From Lentinula raphanica (taxonomy: Eukaryota; Basidiomycota; Agaricomycetes; Agaricales; Omphalotaceae): DNA of 64,000 nucleotides. Positions 23,423-34,342 of the stretch are shown piece by piece. The notes beneath the pieces were generated by a model, which was not told the DNA's origin, did no database searches, and was given only the letters and a program-made list of their open reading frames with translations. Location: positions 496,001 to 560,000 of the forward strand of contig JANVFP010000022.1 in NCBI GenBank assembly GCA_027919835.1, in the 5' to 3' direction. Positions within the stretch are counted from its first letter, which is position 1. Each line of letters opens with the position of its first letter. A program made the position numbers and the translations under genes.

Positions 23423-25260
23423 TACACCACCATCTTGTGAGGATATCTGGGAGATATCGCCCGGATGACATCTAGACAACTGCGGGCAGATATCGCACGG
23501 CGACCCAAAATATATCTCCAGGATGTCCAATTCCCAATCTGAGGCTTAACTTTTGACACGTCAAATGGTCTCCCTCAGATATCTTTGTAGATACATCGTA
23601 GAGATGGTATACATATCCTCAAGATGTATACAGCCTGCCCCATTCCGTACCTGCTCAGCATTGATATTAGCTCTTCTACTTTACCCGCTCATTGCACTCG
23701 AAACAGAATACCATGAATCAAATAAGTAGTTGATTGGGGATTCATCATATACTATAATACTTAAATAATGGTGCGTGCTCTGTAAAATTTACTGTCTGTA
23801 ATTACTTGTGCTAACCTTCTCCTCCCAGGCGACTCGCAATTTGCAAATCCTCTGCACTGCACTTGTCCGGGATCTCTATATGCAACGAACAAAAGACTCT
23901 GCTATGCCCTGTTGACACAAATAAGAAAGGGCTTTTCAGAAGATTAGTATAGAAATTCACCTCGTATGTACACGTTTGCAACACCGGCGCGCGGCGTCAC
24001 CAAACAAGATGTCGGAACACTCTGTGAAATGCGTGGAATAGTATCCGTCAACCTCAGAGATGGAATTGGTTGTTGATTCGAGTCGGACTGAGATGTTTGT
24101 GTCAGATATCAAAAGACATACTATGAGCATTCAAAATTCACCAGCGTTGTGACTCGGAGGCACGAGAATTGAGTTTCTTTGCTTGAATTTGAACGCACAG
24201 TGGCGCGCGCACACAATGTAACAATGTGTCGTCCAGTCCAAAAATTTCGCTAGTATGTCAATGATATAAGGCTTAAGGAAGTAGAGCTTTAACACACCTT
24301 TTCCTTTTCCTCCCTGACTGCCGCTGCGGAAGACAGTCACTGAGTCATCTCAGGAGTTGTCCATTTGAGGGAGCCTAGACATTTCAACTTGAGCATTGAG
24401 CATGACCGTCGACCGTAAAGATAGACTGCAGGCTGAAGGAAACTGGGACTGCCTCCTGCTACTGTGCACAGATACTTCTCAATGAAACAATAAGTATGAG
24501 CCTCACAGTTTTTGAACAATGAACGTACCTTCACTCGACACAGCTCGACACTTGCAACCAACTTAATCCAGTTACAGAGCTTTGCCTTGAGAACTTAGCA
24601 GGCAGAAGGAAATGGCATTGCCATTCTGCATCTTCTTGTCAAGCAGAAAACAAAGGCTTCAAAAATGTTGAGAAATTGTGGTTAGAGTTACGTTCAAAGG
24701 TTCAAGTGGCACAAGCTTGTAATATCATATATGAAAGAGATGCCTCGAATTCGTATGTACATGTTTGGTCCTCGACCGTTTTTGGTCACTGTTATTGTTC
24801 TTTTGTTTTTTCAGTTTCACCTGTACATGTGTGTTCATGGTTCACCTCGGGAATCTGTAGTCGCTACAGCTTGCCCCAACATCCACCCACCTGTTCTAGC
24901 CTGTCCTCTTCTTTCTTCAACACATCACTCCGCCGAAGCGAAGCGTAGGCACTAACTTGTTCAAGTTCAAGTTGTGTTGAAGTTATGTAATGAGTGCATG
25001 CCGCCCAACAAACTTGGGATATGTTTATGTGGGTTTGGAGATACACTGTAGATGTACACAGGATATTATAGAGAGGATAAGGGAGACATTGCCAATGTAG
25101 CTGAGATGTATCTGTGGGATATCTAGAGGCTCAATGAGGGATATGCTGGCATGGAGATCAAATTGATACTGTCAAGATATCTCGCTGGTATTTCACGCGA
25201 ATGTTCCGGGCATCTCACGCCTGAGATATCTTGACGGTCTCAGAACAAACTGGTGGTGTA
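23423..25260. mobile_element. Candidate non-autonomous DNA transposon with 10-bp inverted repeats
   Basis: The segment begins TACACCACCA (23423-23432) and ends with its reverse complement TGGTGGTGTA (25251-25260). It is flanked on both sides by GCCG (23419-23422 and 25261-25264), as expected for a 4-bp target-site duplication. Subterminal regions at both ends are rich in GATATC palindromes. At the left, GATATCT, a 3-nt spacer and AGATATC form a near-perfect palindrome (23442-23458). At the right, GTCAAGATATCTC (25171-25183) pairs with GAGATATCTTGAC (25223-25235). The 1.84 kb has no frame resembling a transposase, so if mobile it would depend on another element. It ends about 110 bp before the start of the next F-box gene. 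A chance short inverted repeat cannot be excluded from one copy. Confidence 0.5.
25171..25235. repeat. 13-bp perfect inverted repeat
   Basis: GTCAAGATATCTC at 25171-25183 and its exact complement at 25223-25235, separated by 39 nt. It sits in the right subterminal region of the candidate transposon and may be a protein-binding or foldback structure. Confidence 0.8.
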
Positions 25261-25375
25261 GCCGTTCTTGTGAACGTAGAACGGTGAACCCCGAATTCTG
25301 CGGCTAAGGACAATGCCGGACCGCTGGCTGGTGAAATTGATGGTTTCGTCAGCGCTCGTAAGTTGTTCAGACCAA

Positions 25376-28059
25376 ATGTCTTCTCCAATCTACACTGCAT
25401 TTCTATCCTCCACGACTATCTTCTCTCTACCATTAGAGCTTGCTGAAGAAATCCTCATCTCATGTGCCTTGGCCGGTTCCGTAGAAGCAATTGCGTCCTT
25501 CTCCCAAACGTGCCGCTTGTATCATGAGCTTATCTATGGAGGCGCCGACAATCATCTCTGGAGAGGAATTTATCTCGCAACATTTGATGATCCAAGGCCA
25601 AGATTGAGAACACTTAGACGACCAATCTCCGATGCTGTTGCCGAGGAAGTTGCATTCGATTGGAAGACGGAATACCAACTCCAAATTCGCGCTGGGAAAT
25701 TGTTTCGAGGTTCGATTGTGGATGTAAGTACTACACGTCTTCATAGCCGTCGGTTACCTGAATGACTAAAATTGAGCAGTCACGCTTCCTCTACTCCACC
25801 CTCAATGCGCTATCGTCGACAGCACTACCCCCACACTTCCCAAGGGATTCTTTCCCTCGCGAGTCCAGTAACATTGCTTGGTTGGATAATGTACTTTCTC
25901 GGGGGTTCCCTTCCACGCTTCTTCATCGATTGACTCTTAGCAAATCCGACATCATAAAGCTCTCTCAGCAAGATATCATGCATCCCGACTGGGAACGTTC
26001 AGCTGCAGGCAGAGCTTTCTACAAGCTCTTCTTTCTGACTGGACTTCATGTCAATGCAACTTCGGAGCATAGAGACGAAGAAGAGAGATATCACCTTCGA
26101 AGTAAAACCCGGGAGATTCAACAGTCATCACTGACGGAAGCGAAACAGCGTGCTATGGCCCGTACAGTTGCAAGACATCGCGTGTACAATCTTCCTTACC
26201 TCTCAGCAGAGCGATGCTGGGGTCCGTTCTTGCCGATAGGTTATTCACCTCCTCCCCCGGACGATGAACTTGATTCCCACACGTCTGGATCAGAAACTGA
26301 TAAGGGGAAGGCACGAGAGATATCAGTAGAGGACCCACAGGCAACACCAGCTGAAGAGCCACCACGGTGGCCTAGGCAGAAAGGCAGAGGGAGATCAGCA
26401 GAGTCATCTCTTGCTCAAGGTGAGATTAGATACCCTTCTCTGTGATACTCAACCTCTTCGTTATCACTCACGTTCATTAACATCCAGTGGACATGTCTTC
26501 TGTCCGGGCTATACTGACTAATTTTGATGAACATGACCTTCAATTCATGGACGAGGATGAAGATGTTGACCCAGATTATGTCCCAACTCATTACTTGACT
26601 GAATCGGACACAGAAATCCACAGTAGTGATGATGAAAATGATACAGAACAAGATCATATCGTAGGATCGTTCTTCTTCACTGACCAAGACGCTGAAGATG
26701 GAGAGGATCCTGTGATTTCTGCTCGTGGATCTTTTCCCGTGTTTCCCCAAAGACCCGATTTGGTTTATCCTGACTGGGCTTTCCTATCCGCTGCTCGCTT
26801 AGTGATTACCGAGAATCTTCGGGAGCGATACGGAAATGATATTCCTATGTGGCCTTGGTTCACTACTGTAGCTGCGGTGCAGGCAACTAGGGAAATCCTG
26901 CTTCGAATGGGGGTATCACTACCTCAAAATCTGAAGACGGACCGTACCGCAGAGGAAATTGATGGAGATGAAGATGTGGACGATGAAGAGGACATCGATA
27001 GAGCAAAAACCAGTAATGACACACCTCATGAGAGTAGAAGCCCGATTGAGGCTCTCAGGATGGGAAGTGCCCCTGGCTTCTGGGCAGGCCGAGGTACCAA
27101 GGAAGGTTGGACGGGCATTGCTTCTGATGAACAGGAGAGAGAGTTATCAAAACCTTGGAAAATAGACAAAGACGTGGAATTCGTCGATGGTTGGGATTGG
27201 GCTGGGGCCGAAGGAAGATGGATGTAGGTTTTCGTTCGGAGGCGAGTTGATTGCCAAACTGATTGCATCTTTTCTAGGCGAGCAGTCTGCTGGATGGATT
27301 ATCGCGATCTGCTTTGTATGCCTTCGTTTTTCTCTATCCAATACTCGCGCTTACCTGATTTCTCTTTGAACAGTTCACAATGTATGTTATTTCCTATGTC
27401 TTCCCCTGAACCGTCCCAGTGAACACCGTTTAGCTTCAAACAAACTACCCAACTATAGGGTACCGCCATGAAATCGAAGAAACCTGTCGTGTCTTCCCAA
27501 TGACCCTCCGAGTTGTAGGGTTCTCCCGTGTCTCTCCTCCGCTGGCGTTACCCCCATCTTCATCTTCACCAAAACCTTCCTCAAAATCTCCTCCTAGCTC
27601 CAAGGCGAAAGGAAAGGGTAAGGCAACAGACCATGGTTATGCCGATAGCTCTTACGACCCCTTGGTATACGCTCTCCCGATCATCCATATCGTCGGAGAG
27701 TTCCGAGGCTCCGATGTCGATGAAAGTGTTGCACGCCGCGCGAGAGGAACGATCCGCATGATTGGAGATCGTGCAATTCGTTGGAACTTGGTATGTCTGG
27801 GTCATTGCTTCAGGCATATCAATTTCGTCTTAACTCGTATGGTAGATCTCCAGTGAGGTATCCACTCCAGATCGAGACGAATGGGTCATGGAAGGCGTGC
27901 AAGTGGGTGAAATAGGTTCTGCAATGGGCGTAGTAGGGATGTGGACAGGTGCCCAGCACGAGAGAGGCGATCCAATAGGTTTGTTGTCCACTTCGATCTA
28001 TTATAGTCACAATCGCTCAATTATATACAGGACCAAGCTGGGCCTGGAAGATGGAGTAA
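25376..28059 (+). CDS. F-box protein with acidic insert
   Basis: Eight exons: 25376-25723, 25780-26419, 26488-27223, 27278-27315, 27374-27385, 27459-27790, 27846-27978 and 28031-28059. They sum to exactly 640 codons (639 aa). An in-frame ATG at 25313 is possible but gives an unlikely leader. The F-box is near the N-terminus (FSLPLELAEEILISCALAG, then SFSQTCRLYHELI). The middle has DWKTEYQLQIRAG, a Pro/acidic linker, long acidic stretches (DEDEDVDPDY, EIDGDEDVDDEED) and a C-terminal block RAVCWMDYRDLLFHN with RHEIEETCRVFPMTLRVVGF. This whole-protein pattern recalls F-box proteins common in mushroom genomes whose targets are unknown. Exon 5 is only 12 nt, and skipping it breaks the conserved C-terminal block. 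Confidence 0.83.
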
Positions 28060-28204
28060 GGCATTACGAGTCTTTACGAGTACTATAGATGTTTGGAATA
28101 CCAGGCGTAAAGAAATGGACTGACTGAGATCTACACAGATGTACTAAGTAATATTCCGTGACTGAATGGACCGACACTTGTGAGACACTTGCGTCAGTAA
28201 TAAG

Positions 28205-28242
28205 TACTACTACTACTACACTCCTAGTACTAGTAGTAGTGT
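28205..28242. repeat. ACT/AGT trinucleotide hairpin
   Basis: A (TAC)n run followed closely by a (TAG)n run. Together they form an inverted repeat able to fold into a hairpin, about 80-110 bp upstream of the TFIIB-like gene ATG. Confidence 0.7.
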
Positions 28243-28318
28243 CTGACAGTTTGCGAAGGTCTGTAAAGAGTGACTCCTTTGAGCGCTTGTTCGTTTTCCT
28301 TCGAGTCACCGCACCACC

Positions 28319-30368
28319 ATGTCGTGTTGCGACAATCCACAGATACTGTGGTATGCAGATACCTGTATCAACGTTTGTACTTCTTGTGGCGACGCGGTTG
28401 AACACGCCCTGGTTGTGCCAAGTGAATTCGAATTCTTGATAGGCAGTCAAACTGTAGGCCTGAACAGCAGACAAACCTCAATTAAATCCAAGCATGGACC
28501 CGCTCAGCACACGCTCAAGGGCGAATCGAGCGAGCATAAAGCAAAACGTCTCACTGTATGTATGCATATAACTTTCTTGGCCAGTAGTCATTTTAGCAGT
28601 GACCTCTGCTAATCGTCAATACACATAGGTCGAAATGCACAAATTCATTGGCTCCTTGTGTACGCAAATGTCAAGCCCAAACCTGGACGCTCGTGTCTGT
28701 TTGCTGTTCGACCAGAGTATGAAGAATGAAGTAACCAAGTTTCGCTGGGGAGGACAAGCTAAAGCGGTTTCTGGCGCGTGTTTGGCAATCGCACTTCGTG
28801 AAAACAACAAGCCTGACCGTCTCAAGGAAATCGCTTTGATCTTAGGTCAAAAATATGTGTATCTTCAACGAACACTTGCCACTCTTCTTGCTTCTCTCAA
28901 GATCAAGCTTCCTTTGACTACACCTTCCCATCATATCCCCAACTTGGTCTCGCATCTCTACCAAGAGTTGAAACTCAGGCCAGAAGAATCTATTCTCAGT
29001 ATCAAATTGTATTCGCAACTTCAAAATATACCTCTTCAAAGTGTGGCTGAACTCTCTTGTACATTTCTCGAAACCTTTGCGCTAACCTCGAACTCGAAGT
29101 TCGTCCAGTCTTCTTCGACTTCATGTGCAGTCTCCGCCTTCGTACTCTGTCTCGAAGGAGAGCTCGGAAAATCTCTGTTCGATATCAAGGATATCTTCAA
29201 ATGTTTCAGTCAAGTATGCCACCTCTCGGCAGATACCCTATCGCGGCCATACAGAACCATGCGTCAAGAAGTGCTTGACTGGATGAAGAAACTCAACTGG
29301 GAAGACCAATACAAGAAGAGGTCCAATGGCCGAGCGGATTCATCGTTGCGTAACGTGTGCGCTCGGAGCCTCAAGGACGCTTTGCGTGAAGTAGATCAGA
29401 AGTGGAGACTCGAGCAACGCAAGAAGCCCGGGAAATACCGACTCAAGTTTGCTTTGGACGATGGCCTCGATAGTGGAGAGGAGTCTTCGGATGAGAACCA
29501 CTGTCCCAGAGGCGGCAGCGAGAACTTGCCTTTCAGGTCCAAGAACAAGAAAGCAGATACTTGTCTTCTTGACGGCGTCTCATTCCTTTTGAATCCTTTC
29601 CATCATGTTCCTCAGGGAGTAATTGCCCCCACAACATATCCTCGTGCTGATTGGTCGTCGATTCCGGAGACTCAAGCTGCATCTCCGGTCTCCGAATTGC
29701 CCCTAAGGGATATAACTTTTTCCTCAAACTCAGCTTCGTCTACCACCGCATCCAAATCGAAACCCGTTCCTCCTATCGAATCATCATCATACTTCAAAAA
29801 GCCTAATAGAGTTCTCGATAACGGCTTTGACCAATTTTCAACCGATCCACAGCCTTGCGATTATATGAACTATTTGCTCTCAAATAACGAGCCTCTCCTC
29901 GCCATTCGCGCTAGTATTCATGACAGGGCTACTCGTATGTCGCTGCAAACTGCTACTCTTGGGGCGGCGGATCCCGAGGCCATCCCAGATGAAGACCTCG
30001 TGACGAATGAAGAATGGAAAGCGCTGCAACGTACCACAGAAGAACAGGAGCAACTACAGAATTTCTGGGATAACGTTCCAGGTCTCATGGATAGGATGGA
30101 GCAGAACGCGGAGCGAGCAAAGAAGAGGAAATATGAACACCTAAGTAACAGGAACGGAGGAGATGAAGCAGACCTACTGGCAATAAGTGGCGTCGGGGAC
30201 GTGAAGAAGCTAAGATTCATAGACGCAGGTGAACTGGACATGGATCTAGGTCATAACTCCGTCGATGAAGGGGACGTTTTTGAACAATCTCTCGGTTTGG
30301 ATATGGATATGAAAACAATAATGAACTTCTTTTCTGGTGATGTAGATGCTGACGAGCAGGTAGAGTAG
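28319..30368 (+). CDS. TFIIB-like transcription factor (cyclin-fold, BRF/TFIIB superfamily)
   Basis: Two exons, 28319-28555 and 28629-30368, total 659 codons (658 aa). The N-terminus resembles a TFIIB-type zinc ribbon: the second knuckle is CTSCG, but the usual first CxxC is replaced by CC. Two cyclin folds follow (VSGACLAIALRENNKPDRLK with EIALILGQK, then SAFVLCLEGELGKSL). The first helix run EMHKFIGSLCTQM suits TFIIB/BRF proteins. The C-terminal 350 residues are charged and low in complexity, with a short acidic end (NSVDEGDVFEQ). The length is nearer that of Brf1 (RNA polymerase III) than general TFIIB, so a Brf1-like role is possible, but the Brf1 TBP-binding motif was not recognised. It could also be a diverged paralog. 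Confidence 0.7.
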
Positions 30369-30465
30369 TGGATGGGTGTCGCATTGAATATTATCGGTTA
30401 TTGCCCGAACATCGTTTTGTATTTCCAAATTCATAAAATACATACAAGGCTTGAATCCTCCAAAT

Positions 30466-31690
30466 CTAACCCCATGTTTCCTCGTCTACCTCTCTTGGTC
30501 CGTTGTCAGCTCCAGCAATCGCCCCTCTGCCATTAGCACTTCTACCATACAGTGCTTCGTCCTCGGCAGGAAGAGCAACCGCAGGACGCTTGTAGAACCG
30601 GGAGTATATGTATGTCCCGAGTAAAGCAAGAGGGTGAAGTACAGTGAACAGGATTGCAGCGATCTATAGACAAGGTTCAATAAACATGAGTATATTAAAT
30701 GAGGGACTCACATAGACTGGACCTGGTTTTGGCCGGAGTACCCAGATACTAATAGATATCCAGGTTGCGGCTGCACACCATACGATGTCGCGTCTGAGTA
30801 TGATGACAAGAAATCCCAGTAGATTAGTGCCGAGTACTACACCAAACCCAGGCCAAGGATGGTCGGCGTAATCCCTGGGAGGACCGGGGGTGGTGGGTGT
30901 ATATGTCAAACCCAAATTGATGCTTGGGTGACCACGTCAATTATCGTCAAGATACAGAGCAAGAAAATAAACTTCTGGGGAACACGTACAAAAGGGACAA
31001 TGGGAACATGAGGCCGATTTGAAGGACGAGGAAGAATCGCAGTGGAGCGTGGATGAGCATAGTGTCGAATGGTCGGGCAGAAGTAGGTTGGTGATATATC
31101 AGAAGTACAAGATTGGAGTAAAGAAGAGTGAGGAGTAAAATCCCCTGCAGTATTGTGGACACGAGAAACCATTGGAAAACCTTAGAATGAAAGTCAATAC
31201 ATCGAGGCAAAACGTCAACGGACAGGAAGTTCACCCAAGCTATAGCCCAGAGCGCCATCACCCAATTCGCAATAACTAAGGACAAGCCTACTTTGATGAC
31301 GGTTTTCTGACAATGATATCAAGTTTGCAGAAGCTTGAGCTTGGTTATGTAGCGTACTTTGGTTTCTGCTTTCCGAGCTAAGACGATGAGGACGCAATAC
31401 CCGAGCTGGCCTGCATAGATAGCAGCAACATATATAGCAATTATGATAGGCTTTGGCGATATTGACGTGGGATATTGCTTCGAAATTTCGCCTGAGTCAA
31501 ATTTCATTACTGCAAATGAGAAGAATGAAGAATTCTGCGAACCAATTGAGGGTGTAACGACTGCAGCGCAAACGACAACGGTAGCAATATTGATCAAGAG
31601 AGATAAAGGAGTTAAAACTTGAAGCCTTATTAGCGAGAGATAGTCTCGAACGGCGGGATGAGATGTATCAATGGGTAGTCCGTCCATCAT
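30466..31690 (-). CDS. Multi-pass membrane protein, function unknown
   Basis: Starts at 31690 (M at the second of two ATGs: MMDGLPIDTSHP) and ends EVDEETWG at 30466, in about five exons and about 360 residues. At least seven hydrophobic helices are visible, for example VLTPLSLLINIATVVVCAAV, IIIAIYVAAIYAGQLGYCVL, WFLVSTILQGILLLTLLYSN, VVLGTNLLGFLVIIL and IAAILFTVLHPLALLGTYIY. The hydrophilic tail YGRSANGRGAIAGADNG is probably cytosolic. No transporter, GPCR or enzyme motif was recognised. It is tail-to-tail with the TFIIB-like gene, only 97 bp apart. Confidence 0.72.
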
Positions 31691-32463
31691 AGTGAGTGAG
31701 AGAACGAAAATGAGAACGAAATTCGAATTGGTGCTATCAACATTGACGTCATACCCCGTTTAACTGCCCATTCTCACGAGGCCAAAGCGACCTATATCAT
31801 GTATCTTTTATTCAATCCGTTGCATAAGAGAAGTACTAGAAGAATACACAAGCTTTGGGGACAAAGTATCACTGACTAGGCTTTACAGAGCTCACAGAAG
31901 GTTAAATCGAATATGATTCCGAGAGACCTCACCCAAAGACAATAGGACCCTCTTTGATAGTATCCTTGTCTTGAAGGCAACATCATCGACACATAGGCTA
32001 GATCGAAGACATTGACTGAGGTACCCAGGGCCAGGTCCGTCTTTTTTCTGGTGCTCAAAGCTGTAAACTTGCCTGGATCTTACAATCGTCGAACCGTGGC
32101 ACCACCAATAAATGCACTGTTCGGAAACCTGAATTAACATGATTATTACTTCAGTGTGGTACCACTCAATTTGACCTTCAAGCCCTATTTCTGTGAATGG
32201 AGCGCAGAACCACAGAAGGAGACAAAAGGCCCTTCTGCTTCGAGACTTCTATCTTCACATTCTACTGGTGTACTAATGACGTTTAACAAGCACCCCGATA
32301 CTCGTCCAACTGGGCAACCCCCGATCTCATGATCATAGAGTCTTCAAGCTCTAAGGTATGACTCCAAGACTGTAAATGTGACCAAACCAAGACATGGTAT
32401 ATATTCCGCACAGTGCTGTTGAGCGTACCACAAACTCCTTCAGCATCTCAACCACAAGTACCA
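31691..32463. other. Divergent promoter region
   Basis: About 770 bases between the divergent membrane-protein and aquaporin genes. Short minus-strand frames at 31876-32140 show nothing recognisable. No RNA gene or repeat is seen. Confidence 0.5.
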
Positions 32464-33965
32464 ATGGATTATCCAACAGCATCGAATTCAATCGATTCCC
32501 CCACAACAACATATCGCGATAAAGCAGATGGCCCTACTTTCTCTCATCATGAACATCACGAATCGAATGACGATCGTATAGATGAAGATGCCTTACAGCT
32601 TACAAGCTTTGGGCAATACAGGTAGGTTTTACTCAGAGTCAGTCTATGTTTGCGTCGTTACCAACTTATGATTAGGGCATTCCTCAAACCTTACTTTGCT
32701 GAATTTGTGGGGACAATGTTCCTCGTAATTTTTGGGACCGGAGCAAACTGTCAAGTCTCACTCTCCAATAATCAAAACGTATCACCGGCCTCAAAAGGCG
32801 TACGTGCGCTGCAGTTGCACTCTTCCGTCCACTGAGGATTGAACATGTTGATCTGCAGACATATACTTCAGTCGGCTTTGGGTTTGCAGTCGGTGAGATT
32901 GCTTAACATCATATGTTCTCTTGTCACTAATGCAAAAATCAACAGGAATCGGTCTTGGTGTATGGATCAGTGCCGCTAGGTCTGGGGGTCATATTAATCC
33001 GGCGGTATGTATCTAACCAGGTTTAAGTCGCGTTCAGAGACTCACGACTACGAAATACTATCTAATAGGTCACTATCGCCCTCGCGACATTCCGTGGATT
33101 TTCTTGGAGAAAAGTTCCCGGTGAGCAGACACACCTCAGGGTGATTCACTTCGTTCATGTGTCTTCGCAGGATATATATTTTCTCAGCTGATGGGAGGTA
33201 TAATCGGAGCAGCACTCGTTTACGCTGATTACTATCATGCGATAAACGTTTACGAAGGAGGGTCTGGAGTTCGCACCCTTGCCACCGCCGGAAATTTTGG
33301 TACATTTCCTGTGAGCATTCTTTTTTCGAGGGACAGGAAGACGATACTGACAGTGGTGTAGCTCGCTTACATGACCAACGGTGCAGCATTCTTTTCGGAA
33401 TTCCTGGGAACAGCACTTCTAGTCATCGTCGTCTTTATGGCCACGGACCCTGGCAATGCGATACCTAGTGCTGCCGTGCCATTTCTACTTTTCATTGTCT
33501 TACTGGGCATCGGTTTATGCCTAGGAATGGAAACAGGTAAACAGATTTTTGATTGAGACGGCATTGATATACGAGCATTTGACCTGGTAATTTGTAGGAT
33601 TTGCGGTCAATCCAGCTCGCGATCTCGGACCTCGGATACTGACCTCCATAGTTGGGTATGGCGGTGCCGTGTATTCATTCAGAAAGTGAGTTGAAGCTTC
33701 CATTATCTTTGTATCGCTTCCGTTAACGTCGGTGCAGCCAATACTGGTTGTGGGGAGGTGTTCTTGCCCCGATTCTGGGTGGGCTTATAGGCGGACTTTG
33801 CTATGAGCTCCTGTTCTCTGACGGTGGTCGTTTCAAGAATGCGTGAGTGCAGTTTCGTAGTAATCTGTTTCGGGCTCTTTTATCGAAATTACGCCCTCGC
33901 CTTTCGTATACAGGATATATCGGCCAAGATCAAGCCATACCGCTGCCGAAAAAGCTGCTGTGTGA
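32464..33965 (+). CDS. Aquaglyceroporin (MIP family channel)
   Basis: Ten exons: 32464-32621, 32676-32799, 32859-32892, 32946-33004, 33069-33120, 33171-33310, 33362-33536, 33598-33685, 33738-33842 and 33914-33965. They give 329 codons (328 aa). Both pore motifs are intact: GGHINPAV and [13 protein letters not shown]. The Asp after the second NPAR is the mark of glycerol-conducting members. Six membrane helices plus two half-helices are visible ([44 protein letters not shown] and others). The N-terminal ~70 residues are hydrophilic and His/Asp-rich. It should move glycerol and water across the plasma membrane. The start is the first ATG (MDYPTASNS); the upstream frame has none. The last small exon might instead be unspliced, giving a stop at 33846. 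Confidence 0.93.
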
Positions 33966-34342
33966 AGGTTGAATATGTCGAGTTCGCACTTTACTATTAG
34001 ATTCATGGCAGATGAACCTGGTGAAGGAAGGTTGGAGAATGCTTGTTGAATGTTTCGATTGCCCGAAACATATCTGTACGGTATATATCTTGTGAAATCT
34101 CAATGTTATTCGAATCCATCTGGCCGCTGAAGTTGCTATTGTCGGAAACTCGCACGAAGTCTTCGTGTCCTCTAATTTCGCGTAACATCACCGGTACCAG
34201 AGGCGTGTGATTTGATATCCATCTAGCTTGATTTTCTATGTCTTGACTGTGAGCTACTGTGAGTCGCGATGAAAACGCGTACGCGGTATATTGAGACAAG
34301 GTCGCGACGCGATCACGTGCTGTAGCAGTTTAATTGCCGCCG
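33966..34342. other. Intergenic sequence between aquaporin and F-box genes
   Basis: About 375 bases with no supported gene. The part before 34343 is CT-rich and looks like the promoter of the next gene. Confidence 0.5.

Noticed and set aside
23423..25260. Degenerate LTR retrotransposon
   Set aside because: No direct terminal repeats, no reverse transcriptase or integrase motifs. The ends are inverted, not direct, repeats.
32413..32463. Longer aquaporin N-terminus
   Set aside because: The extra frame has no ATG; the first ATG is at 32464.
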